The notes: generated from the sequence alone by a model not told the origin. A DNA stretch of 64,000 nt from Cryptomeria japonica (GCF_030272615.1 NC_081409.1:911674340-911738339); one strand, 5' to 3'; positions 13,440-24,649 are shown, counted from the stretch's first letter. Translations and numbers: made by a program.

Positions 13440-15372
13440 TGTCAAGCGACTTCTACATTGTGTCGATAGGGTATGACACTCAATGTTCTGGTGCTTTGGG
13501 ATGCACGACAAGGGCATGCCTATCATAAAACTGCCCACCCGGACGCACTCGTGACGTCGGTTTGTGCACACGACGAACTGAATCAATTCTAGCCAATCCT
13601 GCAACTTTGCATTGCATGCAATTGACGACTTTTGCAGTAGGCGAAAAAATGCTACCAATCGAAAATGGCTCTGAGTCATCAAAAATCGAGATAGGACATT
13701 GTGGAGGAGCCTCACACGACCCCACAGGTTCAAAAGGATCAACCATATGTGTCCTAGATTGGAAGAAACAGTCCGTCAAGTTTTGACAATTTTTTGGACT
13801 CAGGGCACTTGAGAGATCGCACTAGTACAGTATGACTCTTGACGTTCTGGTGCTTTGGGATGCATGATAGGGGCATGCCTAGTGTAAACATGCCCACTTG
13901 GATGCGCTCGCGACGTTGGTTTGTGCACACAACAAACCGAATCAATTCTATCCAATCTTGCAACTTTTCATTGCGTGCAACTGGCGGTTTTTGGAGCAGG
14001 CGAAAAAATGCTAATAATTGAAAATGGCTCTGAGTCGTCGAAAATTGAGATAGGCCATTGTAGAGGAGCCTCACGCGACCCCACGGGATCAAACAGATTG
14101 ACCATGTGTGTCCTGGATTTGAAGAAATAGTCCAACAAATTTTGACAATTTTTTGGACTCAGGGCACTTGAGAGATCGCACCAGTACGGTATGACTCTTG
14201 GCGTTTCGATGCTTTGGGATGCATGATAGGGGCATGCCTAGCGTAAACCTGCCCACCCGGACGTGCTCGCGACGTCGGTTTGTGCACATGACGAACCAAA
14301 TCAATTCTAGCTAATCTTGCAACTTTTCATTGCATGCAACTGACGGTTTTTGGAGCAAGCGAAAAAATGCTAATAATTGAAAATGGCTCCGAGTCGTCAA
14401 AAATTGAGATAGGCCATTGTAGAGGAGCCTCACGCGACCCCACGGGATCAAACGGATTGACCATGTGTCTTGGATTTGAAGAAACAGTCCGTCAAATTTT
14501 GACAATTTTTTGGACTCAGGGCACTTGAGAGATTGCACTGGTACGGTATGACTCTCGACATTCCGGCGCTTTGGGATGCATGATAGGGGCATGCCTAGCG
14601 TAAACCTACCCACCCGGACGTGCTCACGACGTCGGTTTTTGCACATGACGAACCAAATCAATTCTAGCCAATCTTGCAACTTTGCATTGCATGCAACTGA
14701 CAGTTTTTGGAGCAGGCGAAAAATGCTAATAATTGAAAATGGCTCCGAGTCATCAAAACCGAGATATGCCATTGTAGAGGAGCCTCACGCAACCCCACGT
14801 GATCAAACGGATCGACCATGTGTCCTAGATTTGAAGAAACAGTCCGTCAAATTTTGACAATTTTTGGACTCAACGGCAATTGAGAGATCGCACCGGTACG
14901 GTATGACTCTTGACATTCTGGCACTTTGGGATGCATGATAGAGGCATGCCTAGTGTAAACCTGCCCACCCGGACATGCTCGCAGCGTTGATTTGTGCACA
15001 TGACGGACTGAATCAATTCTAGCCAATCTTGCAACTTTGCATTGCATTCAACTGACGGTTTTTGGAGCAGGCGAAAATATGCTAATAATTGAAAATGGCT
15101 CCGAGTTGTCGAAAACTGAGATAGACCATTGTAGAGGAGCCTCATGCGACCCCATGGGATCAAACGGATCGACCATATGTGTCCTAGATTTGAAGAAACA
15201 GTCCGTCAAATTTTGATAATTTTTTGGACTCAAGGCAATTGAGAGATCGCACCGGTATGGTATGACTCTCGACGTTTCGGCGCTTTGGGATGCATGACAA
15301 GGGCATGCCTAGCATAAACCTGCCCACCCGGACGTGCTCGCGATATCGGTTTGTGCACACGACGAACAAAAT
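13440..15372. repeat. 357-bp tandem array, about 5.4 copies
   Basis: The landmark CAGTCCGTCAAATTTTGA recurs at about 13771, 14130, 14487, 14842 and 15201, spacings of 359, 357, 355 and 359 bp. Units also share TGGGATGCATGATAGGGGCA, GGAGCCTCACGCGACCCCA and GTGCTCGCGACGTCGG. The array is richer in GC and CpG than its surroundings. Open frames of 60-150 codons on both strands repeat with the unit and are by-products. It lies exactly between the 3' ends of the two convergent transposon genes. Confidence 0.9.
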
Positions 15373-15438
15373 CTGACCATTGCGAGCGTGAGGGTGCTCT
15401 CGCACCAAACACATTGTTGTTTATATTCATATTGTCGA

Positions 15439-15727
15439 TTTTTGTTGTTTATATTCATATTGTTGATTACATATGCAAATATTCATTTAAATTTATAAAA
15501 GGGCAGCCACCAAATACAGTGAATAGACAATAATGAACTGAATACAAGGAGTTTTGTAGGGTTAATTCAACATTTTAGAAATTTTATCAAATCATATTCC
15601 ACGATTGCAATGTTTTATATCATATATTTTTGTTGTTTATATTCATATTGTTGATTATATATGCAAATATTCATTTAAATTTATAAAAGGACAACCACAA
15701 AATACAACGAATACAAAATAATGAACT
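15439..15727. repeat. 101-bp direct repeat, two copies
   Basis: 15439-15539 and 15627-15727 share TTTTTGTTGTTTATATTCAT, TATGCAAATATTCATTTAAA and TTATAAAAGG...AATGAACT. They lie just beyond the 357-bp array and before the 3' end of the minus-strand gene. Confidence 0.8.
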
Positions 15728-15911
15728 CATTACACATTTATTGGATCGAATATCGATATTTATATATATATATATAAAGGCATGTCTGCCAAGTCAATAC
15801 AAGTATTACAAAAATGTGGCATAGGCCATGTCCAAATCGATATACAATAAAAATGTAGAATATATCTACATGTATAGGTCATTCTATGACCAAAACTAAC
15901 ACTATATGATC

Positions 15912-18530
15912 CTAAACTTGTGGTGGATCATCAAAATCAAGCCTCTTCGATGGAGTACGTGGCTCTATAGATGGCTACAAAACCACAATTCAAAAGCCAA
16001 GTTAGAATTCTTTTGTAGAAAATAGTTCACAATTAACAACATAACTATGCATTTAACTCTAATTCCTTTGCAATTGAAATGTAGATTACCTCATCGGTTG
16101 ATCTAGGAGCTAATGTTTTCGCTCTCCTCTCCTTGTCACTCTTAGGAGTTTTCTTGAAGACATACTTAAATGGATCCACGTTATGGTCGTACTGCGAAGG
16201 GGTCTATTATAGATTAAATGTACAATTAATACAAAGTACTAGCATAAATATATCAAAAACACTTAAAAGCTATAATATAGAGAACAATGACGTACCTGTG
16301 CCTAAGATGCTTCTCCAATGGACTGAGGATGGCTCACCATCGATATAGAAACCGTCACTATTACCTATACAAAAAATGTTCAAAGATTAAATACAATTAA
16401 TATAATGATAAGTATTGAAGGTTAAAAACAATTAATTTTACATATCAAACAAAAGTGTATTGGATCCTGAGATGCTTCTCTAGTGCAAGGAGGGTTCGCC
16501 ATTGACAAAATAGGTATGGATATTTCTTGTATGAAAAAATTATAAGATTATAATATATCACAAGTTCACATGTACGTGTGCATATAATCATGAAATCAAA
16601 AAAATAAAGTAGAGATACATACCTCCGCCCTCTCTTGATCCGTGGGCGAATCAGGTGCATTCAACAAATCCACAAAGCTCAATGGCTGTTGTACATGTAA
16701 AATAGACAAAAAACACTAATCAATCTACAAACCCCAACTAATACTTGATTTCAACATTTTCAAACAATTGTACAACTAAAAATGTGTTCAATTACCTTCT
16801 TCCCACATTTTGGCGTCTTCGAGGAACTCTTTTTTTTAGGATGAGCCCTAGACGCGGAGGGGGTACCCTAAAAAAATAAAATTAACATGAGATATTAGTA
16901 TAGATAATAAATTAAACATAATTTTAAAAATCTAAAATGAAATGACTTGCATATTCGATCAAAATAATACATAAAAAGAGTTGTACAAAATATGATACCG
17001 TATAGCCTTGTAGGCCAAAATCGATCGTTGAGAGTGTGATGTCATCAATCTGGGACATTTCGTCCCCTGTCAACACTTACAAACCAGAAATTGGACCAAG
17101 CATTAAAGATAGTTAGTATATCTTGTATTTTTTTGAATTCAAAGTGTACTATTATATTTTAACATGTTACAAAATTTATACCTCAAGCATCGAAGTTGCA
17201 GCTATAGTAACTGGGGGAGGTGTATGGGATACCGTTGCTGCATCCTGAAATGCATATTATTTGTCTCAATTTAAATCGATGTATAAATGAAAATTTATTT
17301 ATGTAATTACAAATTTAAAGTGACTGATAAATAAAATGTTATGAATTCAAATCAACACACCTATGTCTATGGCTCATGGGCAAACACCATGTCCATCAAC
17401 TCATCTGTCAGCGCTACATCCTCAACCGTGTGAGCCTAACATCTACAACCGCAAATTGTGCACAGATGATATGAGGATCCATCTGCACCGGCTGCAACAT
17501 CTATCCCCGAGCATATCCCCGAGCAACTGATACACATATGTTGGATGGGCTCTCTGTCGCCCTCTAATGGCTCATCATCCAATACAATAGGGTGTGCTAA
17601 TGACGTCTCATGCTGGATGATGGCACCAGTCAATGATGTGGCTGCCTAAAGAGTATGTAGCTCCACCGACTCTTTTAGCTCTAATGGGACAACCTGATGC
17701 ACCTTGGGTTTGGGTGCTAGGGGGCGGCGACTCTTCGCGGGTAATCGCCTACGGGCTCTAGGTCTATCTTGGGCAGAGCCACCACCTCTAGCATGAAACT
17801 CTCTCATGTCAAAATAGTTTGGCTGCACATTGAGCACAAACTCACGATATATTTTTCTCAAAAAATATAATGGCACCTCATAATTATTACAAGGTGGATC
17901 ATCAAAGACCATCCACCACCTTTGCCAAAAAAGATTCTTCATCTGGACATTGGTACACCAATGTATGGGAAACCTCTTTACATTAAGAGGTAATGACTGG
18001 CCAGTTTTGGAATCAACAAAAAGGGCATATATTTGTTGTTTAGTAATATTTTTGTTTTTTACTCTATCGTATGATAGCCCATTGGCATAGAATTGACGAC
18101 ACCTATCCCTAAAGCTTCCCCATTTGGTAATTTCTGTGGAAACAACTATGACACCACTAGCTAATGTTTCTAGGCTAGTGGCGAGGGATTGATGATGGTC
18201 AAGTTTAGAAGTTTTCAATTTAACAATCAGTCTATTGATTTTAGACGTATTTTGTCCTAACTGATTAATTAATTCTTCCTGTGTTTCGAGTGTGCGGTCA
18301 AAAGGAGGAATTGGGGGTTGTTCTTGTGTGTTTTCAAGAGGTGGATTTGGTTGTTCTTGTGGGTTTTCAGGAGGTGCATTTGGTTCTTGTTCTGGATTAG
18401 AAGAATCTAGTTTTTGAAACAAAAAATGAAAAAACCTAATCAAAATTAATGAAATTAAATTCAAAATGTAAAACAAATTGCATAAACCGGAAAGAAAGAC
18501 AAAAATAAACAAAAACTAACCTTGATCCAT
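15912..18530 (-). pseudogene. Second transposon gene, multi-exon, unknown product
   Basis: I do not recognise the protein (roughly 520 residues). Exons on the minus strand: 18521-18530 (ATG GAT CAA G), 17361-18406, 17182-17244, 16999-17066, 16796-16867, 16623-16685, 16296-16364, 16090-16203 and 15912-15974. Each is bounded by AG and GT, and most keep phase 0. The product has a Pro/Gln-rich N-terminus (NPEQEPNAPPENPQEQPNPP), a central part with Trp/Cys-rich FPIHWCTNVQMKNLFWQRWW and FRDRCRQFY, a basic patch, a C-x2-C...C-x2-C-like segment (CISCSGIC, CTICGCRC), a Lys-rich exon (HPKKKSSSKTPKCGKK) and the C-terminus TPSKRLDFDDPPQV. The large exon has four in-frame stops, all TAG (17646, 17436, 17367, 17361). 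Exon 16999-17066 is one base out of phase, and phase at 16296-16364 is unsettled. Position and direction suggest an accessory DNA-binding or regulatory factor; that is inference. Confidence 0.6.
16450..16525 (-). pseudogene. Decayed duplicate of the neighbouring exon
   Basis: Read on the minus strand this resembles the exon at 16296-16364: YFVNGEPSLH, a TAG, then RSISG, against FYIDGEPSSVHWRSILG. The TAG stands where the other copy has Trp TGG. It is a tandem exon duplication in which one copy is dead or skipped. Confidence 0.5.
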
Positions 18531-18656
18531 AGCTTGGAGGACAAATCTAGCACCCCGTTCGCGGTTTAGGAGAGGAAATGGGGAAAAAACGAAGTTAAAA
18601 AAGCGCTATTCACGGGTAAACGAGACCCAGTTTTTTTTTTAACTTTTTTTACCAGG

Positions 18657-18862
18657 CACCGCATATGCGGTTTTATTTGGATTATTAGTGCGTACGTGCT
18701 CATTTTCCTATGTGCAGCGTGTACGCGCTCATTTTTCTAGGCGTAGCGCGTACGCGCTAATTTTCCTAAAAGCAACGCGTACGCGCTACCTTTTCTAGGC
18801 TTGGGAAGAACAAATCAAAGCGCGTACACGGGAATTTCAAATTTTAAAACCACGTACGCACT
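18657..18862. repeat. Right cluster of GCGCGTACGCGC palindromes
   Basis: Seven units spaced about 28-45 bp: CACCGCATATGCGGTT (18657), AGTGCGTACGTGCT (18687), AGCGTGTACGCGCT (18716), the perfect AGCGCGTACGCGCT (18745), AACGCGTACGCGCT (18774), AGCGCGTACACGG (18819) and CACGTACGCACT (18851). The cluster fills the space between the minus-strand gene start (18530) and the right TIR, so it covers that gene's promoter. Confidence 0.8.
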
Positions 18863-18890
18863 GCTTGTTTTTCCATGTTTGTTTTGGGTG

Positions 18891-18929
18891 GTGTCCACTT
18901 TTCTGATCACCATCTTTGTGCACATGCCC
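18891..18929 (-). repeat. Right terminal inverted repeat
   Basis: Read from the right end on the minus strand: GGGCATGTGCACAAAGATGG, TGATCA, GAAAAGTGGACAC. It matches the left TIR with three point differences in the first 25 bases plus the missing G-rich block. Confidence 0.75.
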
Positions 18930-18933
18930 GAAG

Positions 18934-19203
18934 ATCGAATGGCTTTGGGAGGATCATAAGGGAAGTAATGCTTTTATGTTTATTCATGATTCTCGTTTAT
19001 GCTTTATTACTAATCTTCCTTTGATATGTTATTAAATGGTGTGAATTCATGTTGATTTATGTTGATTACTAACACTCCATTTTAGTGACGACGAGATGTT
19101 TTTGCAATATTTTTAGATAGTTTCAAAGTAAGTAGTTTAAGCATTCAAATTATGTTATATTGTCAAGTGGTTTCCCACTTCAAGAATATTTTAAAAATTT
19201 GCC
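18934..19203. other. Non-coding flank, right half of an interrupted sequence
   Basis: ATCGAATGGCTTTGGGAGGA onward continues the purine-rich text that ends at 5896. No gene is visible. Confidence 0.4.
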
Positions 19204-19492
19204 TTTTGTAAATGTGGTCATAGATGGTTACATAATAAAGTTAAGTGGAAGTAGAAGTGGTAACCTCATTCATCATGGTAATTGACGTCATATATATGTT
19301 AAATCTGTGATTAATTTTTAGATACATATCATGGTATGGTTCTTACATAAAACTTGGTTGGTGATTAGTTTGTCATCTTATGTTTTTGAGAAAAAAAGTA
19401 AGGAGTGTAACATGATAGAGGAAATGGAGGAAGAGATAAGAATATACTTGTGTTTTCCTTTAGCACATTATCCAATAACCTTAACATGACTT

Positions 19493-19797
19493 GTGTGCGC
19501 CCTTGGTCTCCTTGTGTTGTGCAGTGCACTGCTCTGGTTTGTGACATGGCTTAACCACCTCTTGTGGATTCTATAAGTCTAGTGGCTGTATTGGGCATTA
19601 ACAAGTCGATCTTTTGGTGCAACAACAACCGTACTTCTAACAACAATCTCTTCAAGGTACGGTTCAACAATCATGTGTCACCATGAGATGTGATCCTTTT
19701 ATTTCAACATTTGGCTAGCAACATAACCTCATGATTTTCTTGGAAACAAAATCATCAACCTTATTGTATTTATTTAGAAGATAAGAAAATGAAATAA
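19493..19797 (+). mobile_element. 305-bp retroposon private to copy 1
   Basis: ATGACTT flanks both ends (19486-19492, 19798-19804). Copy 2 has the empty site AACATGACTTTACTAAGTG near 31600. The right end is A-rich (ATAAGAAAATGAAATAA), which suggests a SINE or other retroposed sequence in plus orientation. I see no clear tRNA-like boxes. Confidence 0.65.
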
Positions 19798-19869
19798 ATG
19801 ACTTTAATAAGTGTTTTTCTTAAGGTAGCAAATCATATATATGAAAGAAAGAAATAATATTTTATAGTC

Positions 19870-20035
19870 CACGATGTCGGGCAGTCTATATATGGGTCTA
19901 CAAATGACTTATAACAATGTGAGACTACCTTGTGCTACAAACAAAGCATACATACCTTACCCCCTGTGTAATTTGAACTTATGACCTCTCATTCAAGAGC
20001 ACAATTTCTCTATCACTAGGCCAACTTAGACTATA
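19870..20035 (-). mobile_element. tRNA-derived SINE-like sequence
   Basis: On the minus strand TTGGCCTAGTGATAGAG resembles a pol III A box, and AAGTTCAAATTAC, about 35 bases on, a B box. The same sequence exists in copy 2 (36342-36425), where a 4.6-kb element has split it. Confidence 0.5.
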
Positions 20036-20388
20036 TAGGCCAACTCACACTATATGAATATTAAATATAAAAATATTAATAAATATAAACAAATACAACA
20101 AATCATATATTAAAAAATATAGAATTATTAAAATAAGTTTGTTATATTTAATATTGTTAGATCTTTTTGCATATAACAAACCCAACCCAAAAATTTCTTT
20201 GTGCGGAGAAGGATAATTCTCCCATGCAACACATTTGCTTGCCTTTGCATATGAGCAATACTCAAGTTGACATCTAACTTTGAAGACTCGAAAAAAGAAC
20301 TTATAATGCTAATATCTAAGTTTGTAGAAGATTTCAAATCCCTTTAAAACATATTTTACCATTAATCAAAAAACACTGACTTATGTCA

Positions 20389-20545
20389 ATGGGCCCTTGG
20401 TCTACTGGTGAAATTGAAAGGCTCTAATTTTGGAGGAATGCCTACTGGCTCGAGCCCCCGTATCGGGTGGCAAAAACTACTTCGTACAGGTCCTCGCTGG
20501 ACTGGCAGCTCGCGATCAGCCCTGACTTGAAATTTGGAAACGTGT
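20389..20545 (+). mobile_element. tRNA-derived SINE-like sequence
   Basis: TGGTCTACTGGTGAAATTG (A-box-like) and GGCTCGAGCCCCC (B-box-like) are spaced as in a tRNA-derived head, followed by an unrelated GC-rich body. The corresponding part of copy 2 lacks it. No target duplication was found. Confidence 0.5.
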
Positions 20546-21850
20546 CATCACTGAACATCTTGTTGCCCATTTATTATTGATGAACAAATGAAAGATTCCC
20601 GATAGGGCCTTAAACCATCCGGAAAAGGAGTGCAAAAACCTTTGCCCAGATATCTTCATGACACAGAAAGATTTGCCCAAAAACTTCACGAAAATTGGCA
20701 GCTTTGAAACAGAATTCAGTAACCGGGTGCCTGCCTGCCTCCTGTGTACACTTCAGCAGCTAATTGAATGAAACCACCTGACTCCTAAAACAAATATAAG
20801 GTTTTGTATTTGATGCTGAAAATATGCTACCATCAATGTAGGGAGAGTTGATGCCATTGTCAAAACATGTGGTGAACGTTTGTTCTTATGATGGTTTGTG
20901 AAACAGCAATTTTCATTGATGAAAAATCAAAATTTCAGTTAAATAACAAATTGATGTCATGATGTCATGGTGTGTTAAATAACAAATTGATGTCATGGTG
21001 TGTTCTGATAATTGAATACCCATTTTCAAACTTATGAACCATAACATCACCTTTAAAAAACATGCATGATTAGTGGAACACCTCGTTCAAATAAGGATTC
21101 TCAACATCTTGTTCAAATGAGGATTCTCAACAGTCCTCAAATTGCTTTATTTAGCCCTTAAAACTATCCGACAAGAAGGGTGCAAAAAACTTTACCGAAA
21201 TATCTTCATGGCACATGCAAATATTTGCCCAAAATCTTCGTGGCAACTGGCAGTTCTAAAACAGAATAAACCAACTAGGTGCCTGCCTCCTATGTACACT
21301 TCACCAGCTAAGTTTGATGCCTTGGAAAAGGAACTTATGATGCTAATTTCAAAGGGATTTAACACCCACTTAGTGGTAAATAAGAAAAGATCAAATTCAC
21401 AAATTTCCATCTTTTGAATTGTTTGAAAAATCAAAGTTCTAGATTGATGGTTGTTGTCAGTCGAATTGTCAAAACTGCTTTGCTAATCTTACATCAAAAT
21501 TGAGGCTGCCATCAATGTAGGAGAGTTGATGTCACCACCAAAACATGCCATGAAGGCTTGTGAACCATGCATAGTTCAATGACTTCCATTTGGAAACATG
21601 TGTCATTAGTGAACATCTTGTTGTCCATTTATAATTGATGAACAAAGAAGGATTCTCAATAGGCCTCAAATTACTTTTTTTTTTTTCAGCCCTTCAACTA
21701 TATCCGAGAAGAGAGATGCAAAAACCTTAATGACACATGGAAAGATTTGCCCAAAATCTTAATGAAAGCTGGCAGTTCAGCAACTAGGTACCTGCCTGCC
21801 TCCTATGTACACTTAACCAGTTAATTGAATGAAACCGCCAAAATCATAAA
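20540..21850. repeat. Three diverged repeats of 250-500 bp 3' of the gene
   Basis: Blocks at about 20540-20880, 21073-21560 and 21600-21850 share the order GAACATCTTGTT, AAGGATTCTCAA, a TATCCGA(G/C)AAG...TGCAAAAA block, TTTGCCCAAAA, CTGGCAGTT and GTGCCTGCCTGCCTCCT. Copy 2 keeps related blocks at 36750-37860. They lie downstream of the minus-strand gene, beyond its stop. Confidence 0.6.
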
Positions 21851-22068
21851 ACAAATAAAATGTTTTGTATTTGATGCAGAACATGCATTTGATCTCACCA
21901 CAGGATTGAATTTCAGAATAATCAAATCACAGGATGGAATTTCAGAAAACCTTTGTTTCCTGGCAATCTTCTTAAGTTATAACCAAAGAATATACATGAC
22001 ACATTTACATTTTATGACAGAAAAATTAACCTCATATTGCCTTGCCATTGTTTTTGTCAAGCAATGGG

Positions 22069-23349
22069 TCAGCGGTGGATCTTCTTCCTGTGTTCTCTGG
22101 ATTGGAGATCCATGTTCACCCTGCCATTGGGAGGAGCATTAGACCCATTCGTTCTAAACTTGGGCAGCACATACCACCAAGCAGATGCGAAGCAGATTGC
22201 AGGAAGTCTGCCATAGAAAACCAGAAAGAAGAGAACAATAATCATGACAGTAGCAATAGCAGTGGCATCAATGGCACCACTGCTTGCCTTCCTTCTCTTC
22301 AGAAAAATCTCTGCCTCCTGTAATCTGATGGGCTTCTTTGCAGCTCGACCAGCCATAGACACAGTCCTTTCAAGCTTATTCTTCTCATTATAGAGCTTCT
22401 CACTCTCCAGTTGGTTGATGTGTTCCTGGCTTCTACTGTCCTTGTAAAACACAGTTGGGCTACAGGGTGCAGTCAAGGAAATCAAAGTCTCACCTTCAGA
22501 CCCACATTCACCAGCCACCTTATTCTCTGGAGGTGCTTGTACTATCCCCTTGGCAGACCTTTTGTCTCCCCTGCAGTATAGAAAAGGCTTTGAGAAAATT
22601 GAAACCAATGTGACAAATCCCTGCAGCCACATCTGCAGATAACCCACCACAATCACAGCTGCCATGGCTGCAGCACGCAGTGCAGACTTTCTGGCCAAAA
22701 TGATACTCAGACCCAACACCCCAAAGACAGCTGTCTTCAGATATACAGACCACCATGGCAGGATGATCACAGACACACTCTTTCCCTTCTTTGCAGACCC
22801 ATTAATCTCACCTTCCCCAATATCATTCCCATATCCCCTATTTCCATCACTCCTATTCTTGCTTTTCTTGTCCTTTTTTGTTCTGATGGGTGGCAGGATT
22901 AAAACCCCATCAGAGCCACCGTGACCACCATTTTTTAACTCTACAGGCGTCCATTCTCTGCTGGAATGAGCGAATCCATTAATCTCGCCTTCACCAATAT
23001 CATTCCCATCACTCCTATTCTTGCTTTCCTTGTGCTCATCTGGTCTGATGGGTGGCAGGATCGAAACCCCATTAGGGCCAGCATGACCACCATTTTTGAA
23101 CACCACAGGCATCCACCCTCTGCTGGAATGAGCAAATCTCACCAATTCCTCAGGGGTACTTGTCTTGCTGGCATAAAACTCCCGTTTTGCAGACAGCTCA
23201 TCATTCAGCTTGGCAAATTTATCAAGGCCTCTGGATGAATAGGGATTGTTGGACGACTTTCCAACCCTCTGTCGGGGTTTGGAGATCTTGGGCGAAACGG
23301 CAATCACCTCTTCTTCTCCTTCCACGGCTAGTCTCCCACACCGTATCAT
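22069..23349 (-). CDS. ZCF37-like plant membrane protein, copy 1
   Basis: An intact single-exon frame of 426 residues. The N-terminal motif NPYSSRGLDKF (35-45), followed by a basic helix and LVRFAHSSRGWMPVVFKNGG (69-88), resembles the conserved start of the ZCF37-type family of unknown function. Residues 72-175 are an internal duplication: FAHSSRxWxPV...KNGGHxG...ILPPIR...KNRSDGN...DIGEGEING occurs twice. Three hydrophobic segments follow (about 203-219, 224-252 and 364-392); the last, preceded by FLKRRKASSGAIDATAIA, is nearly identical to copy 2. It is thus probably a membrane protein; the reaction or partner is unknown. Start: first ATG, shared by both copies. A TATA-like GAATATATAC lies about 40 bp upstream on the minus strand. 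The paralogue is at 38087-39394. The family name is from memory of the motif and needs a search. Confidence 0.75.
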   Translation of the reverse strand: MIRCGRLAVEGEEEVIAVSPKISKPRQRVGKSSNNPYSSRGLDKFAKLNDELSAKREFYASKTSTPEELVRFAHSSRGWMPVVFKNGGHAGPNGVSILPPIRPDEHKESKNRSDGNDIGEGEINGFAHSSREWTPVELKNGGHGGSDGVLILPPIRTKKDKKSKNRSDGNRGYGNDIGEGEINGSAKKGKSVSVIILPWWSVYLKTAVFGVLGLSIILARKSALRAAAMAAVIVVGYLQMWLQGFVTLVSIFSKPFLYCRGDKRSAKGIVQAPPENKVAGECGSEGETLISLTAPCSPTVFYKDSRSQEHINQLESEKLYNEKNKLERTVSMAGRAAKKPIRLQEAEIFLKRRKASSGAIDATAIATVMIIVLFFLVFYGRLPAICFASAWWYVLPKFRTNGSNAPPNGRVNMDLQSREHRKKIHR

Positions 23350-23731
23350 AATAAGTCACTCTGGATTCTGTGTCCTATACTTCTTGTGTATATATTCCAC
23401 CTCTGTCGTATACCCAATGAATATATCTCGCACCACAAAGTTGCTCAAACAAGATGCAGTCCGAACTGTGAAGATCAATGAAGCTTTGTTCCACAGACTA
23501 ATGGAATGGATGAAGATGCGAAGTTATAGAAGCTTAAAAAGTACATGGTCAACATCCTCCGCGTGATAAGGAAATTGTAGAAGCGTGAAGGGCAAGGTCC
23601 TCAATCTTGACTTGGTCAAAACAGGTTGAGGAATGAGAATGCTTCTACTTGTGTCATCTAATTTAAGGTGGAATTGAAAAAAATTAGTGCAATAAGACGG
23701 AAAAGAACCTTCCTAACATTTTACGATGGAT

Positions 23732-24615
23732 GGAATTTGACGGTTACCCTTATTTGTCATATAATTTTTTGATGACGGTTTTTGACGGTCATCTTTACTT
23801 GTCATATAATTTTTTGATGGCGGTTTAGTCATTTCAATGCCTTTCATTTGAGGTTTAAGAAAAATATTAACTGTCAAAAAATATAAAAGTAGAAGATTGA
23901 AACCACACCAAAATGCAATGCACATCTTTCTTGGAAAGAAATGAAAATCATTGTCTTAGTGAGAAAATAATGATAAATTAGTATAAATGCAAAAATCTTA
24001 AATTTACTAAATAAGTTTCTAAATTAATACATTAATATATATTATATATTAACATTAAATGATAATCAATTAATATTACTAATTTAGTAATAATAAACAT
24101 TAAAATTTTAAAATTATATATATTATAACAAGTTTTTATAACAATCTTATTAAATATATTAAAAAAATTAAATTGACTAAGTTTCTAAATTTTTATATAA
24201 AAAAACAGAATATATTGTAAAAATTCATATTAAAATAATTTATCAATTATATCCTATCATTTCAATTATGACAATTTTCAAAATTCATATGAAAAAATAG
24301 AACTATTCTAAAAATCATATTAAAATATTATGAAATTAGAACAACTACATCCTTCCATTTCAAAATATTCTAAATAAATTTGTATTTTTATAATAAACAT
24401 TCTAAACTGATATATATCAATATTATAAATTATAATATTCTATGATATATATTACCTACTATAATTTTTTACGGTTTATTTTTTGAAGTGTCATCTATAC
24501 GGTTTTAGAAAAAAATAGCAAAAAATAGCATGTCAATGCATACGTTCTACTGTTTTTTTAAGTTGTCAAATACGGTTCAAAAGTGAAAAAACAGACATTT
24601 AGCCTGTCAAATTCC
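23732..24615. mobile_element. 884-bp TIR-type insertion private to copy 1
   Basis: GGAATTTGACGG at the left and CCTGTCAAATTCC at the right are inverted copies. The interior is very AT-rich and non-coding, with a duplicated TTGTCATATAATTTTTTGAT block near the left end. Copy 2 lacks the segment (about 39775). TACGATG occurs at 23722-23728 and 24645-24651, a possible but imperfectly placed target duplication. Confidence 0.45.
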
Positions 24616-24649
24616 AAGCTTGTTGGAACCATGTATCCAGTTCCTACGA

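Noticed and set aside
13440-15372. CRISPR-like array
   Set aside because: Units are 357 bp and repeated along their whole length, with no short repeat/spacer pattern, in a plant nuclear sequence.
13371-15430. Numerous 60-150 codon frames on both strands
   Set aside because: They recur with the 357-bp period in several frames at once, as expected for a tandem repeat without stops.
22042-23566. Plus-strand frames opposite the ZCF37-like gene (and the equivalents at 37858-38954)
   Set aside because: Antisense shadows of the long minus-strand frame; only the minus-strand product is conserved with in-frame indels.
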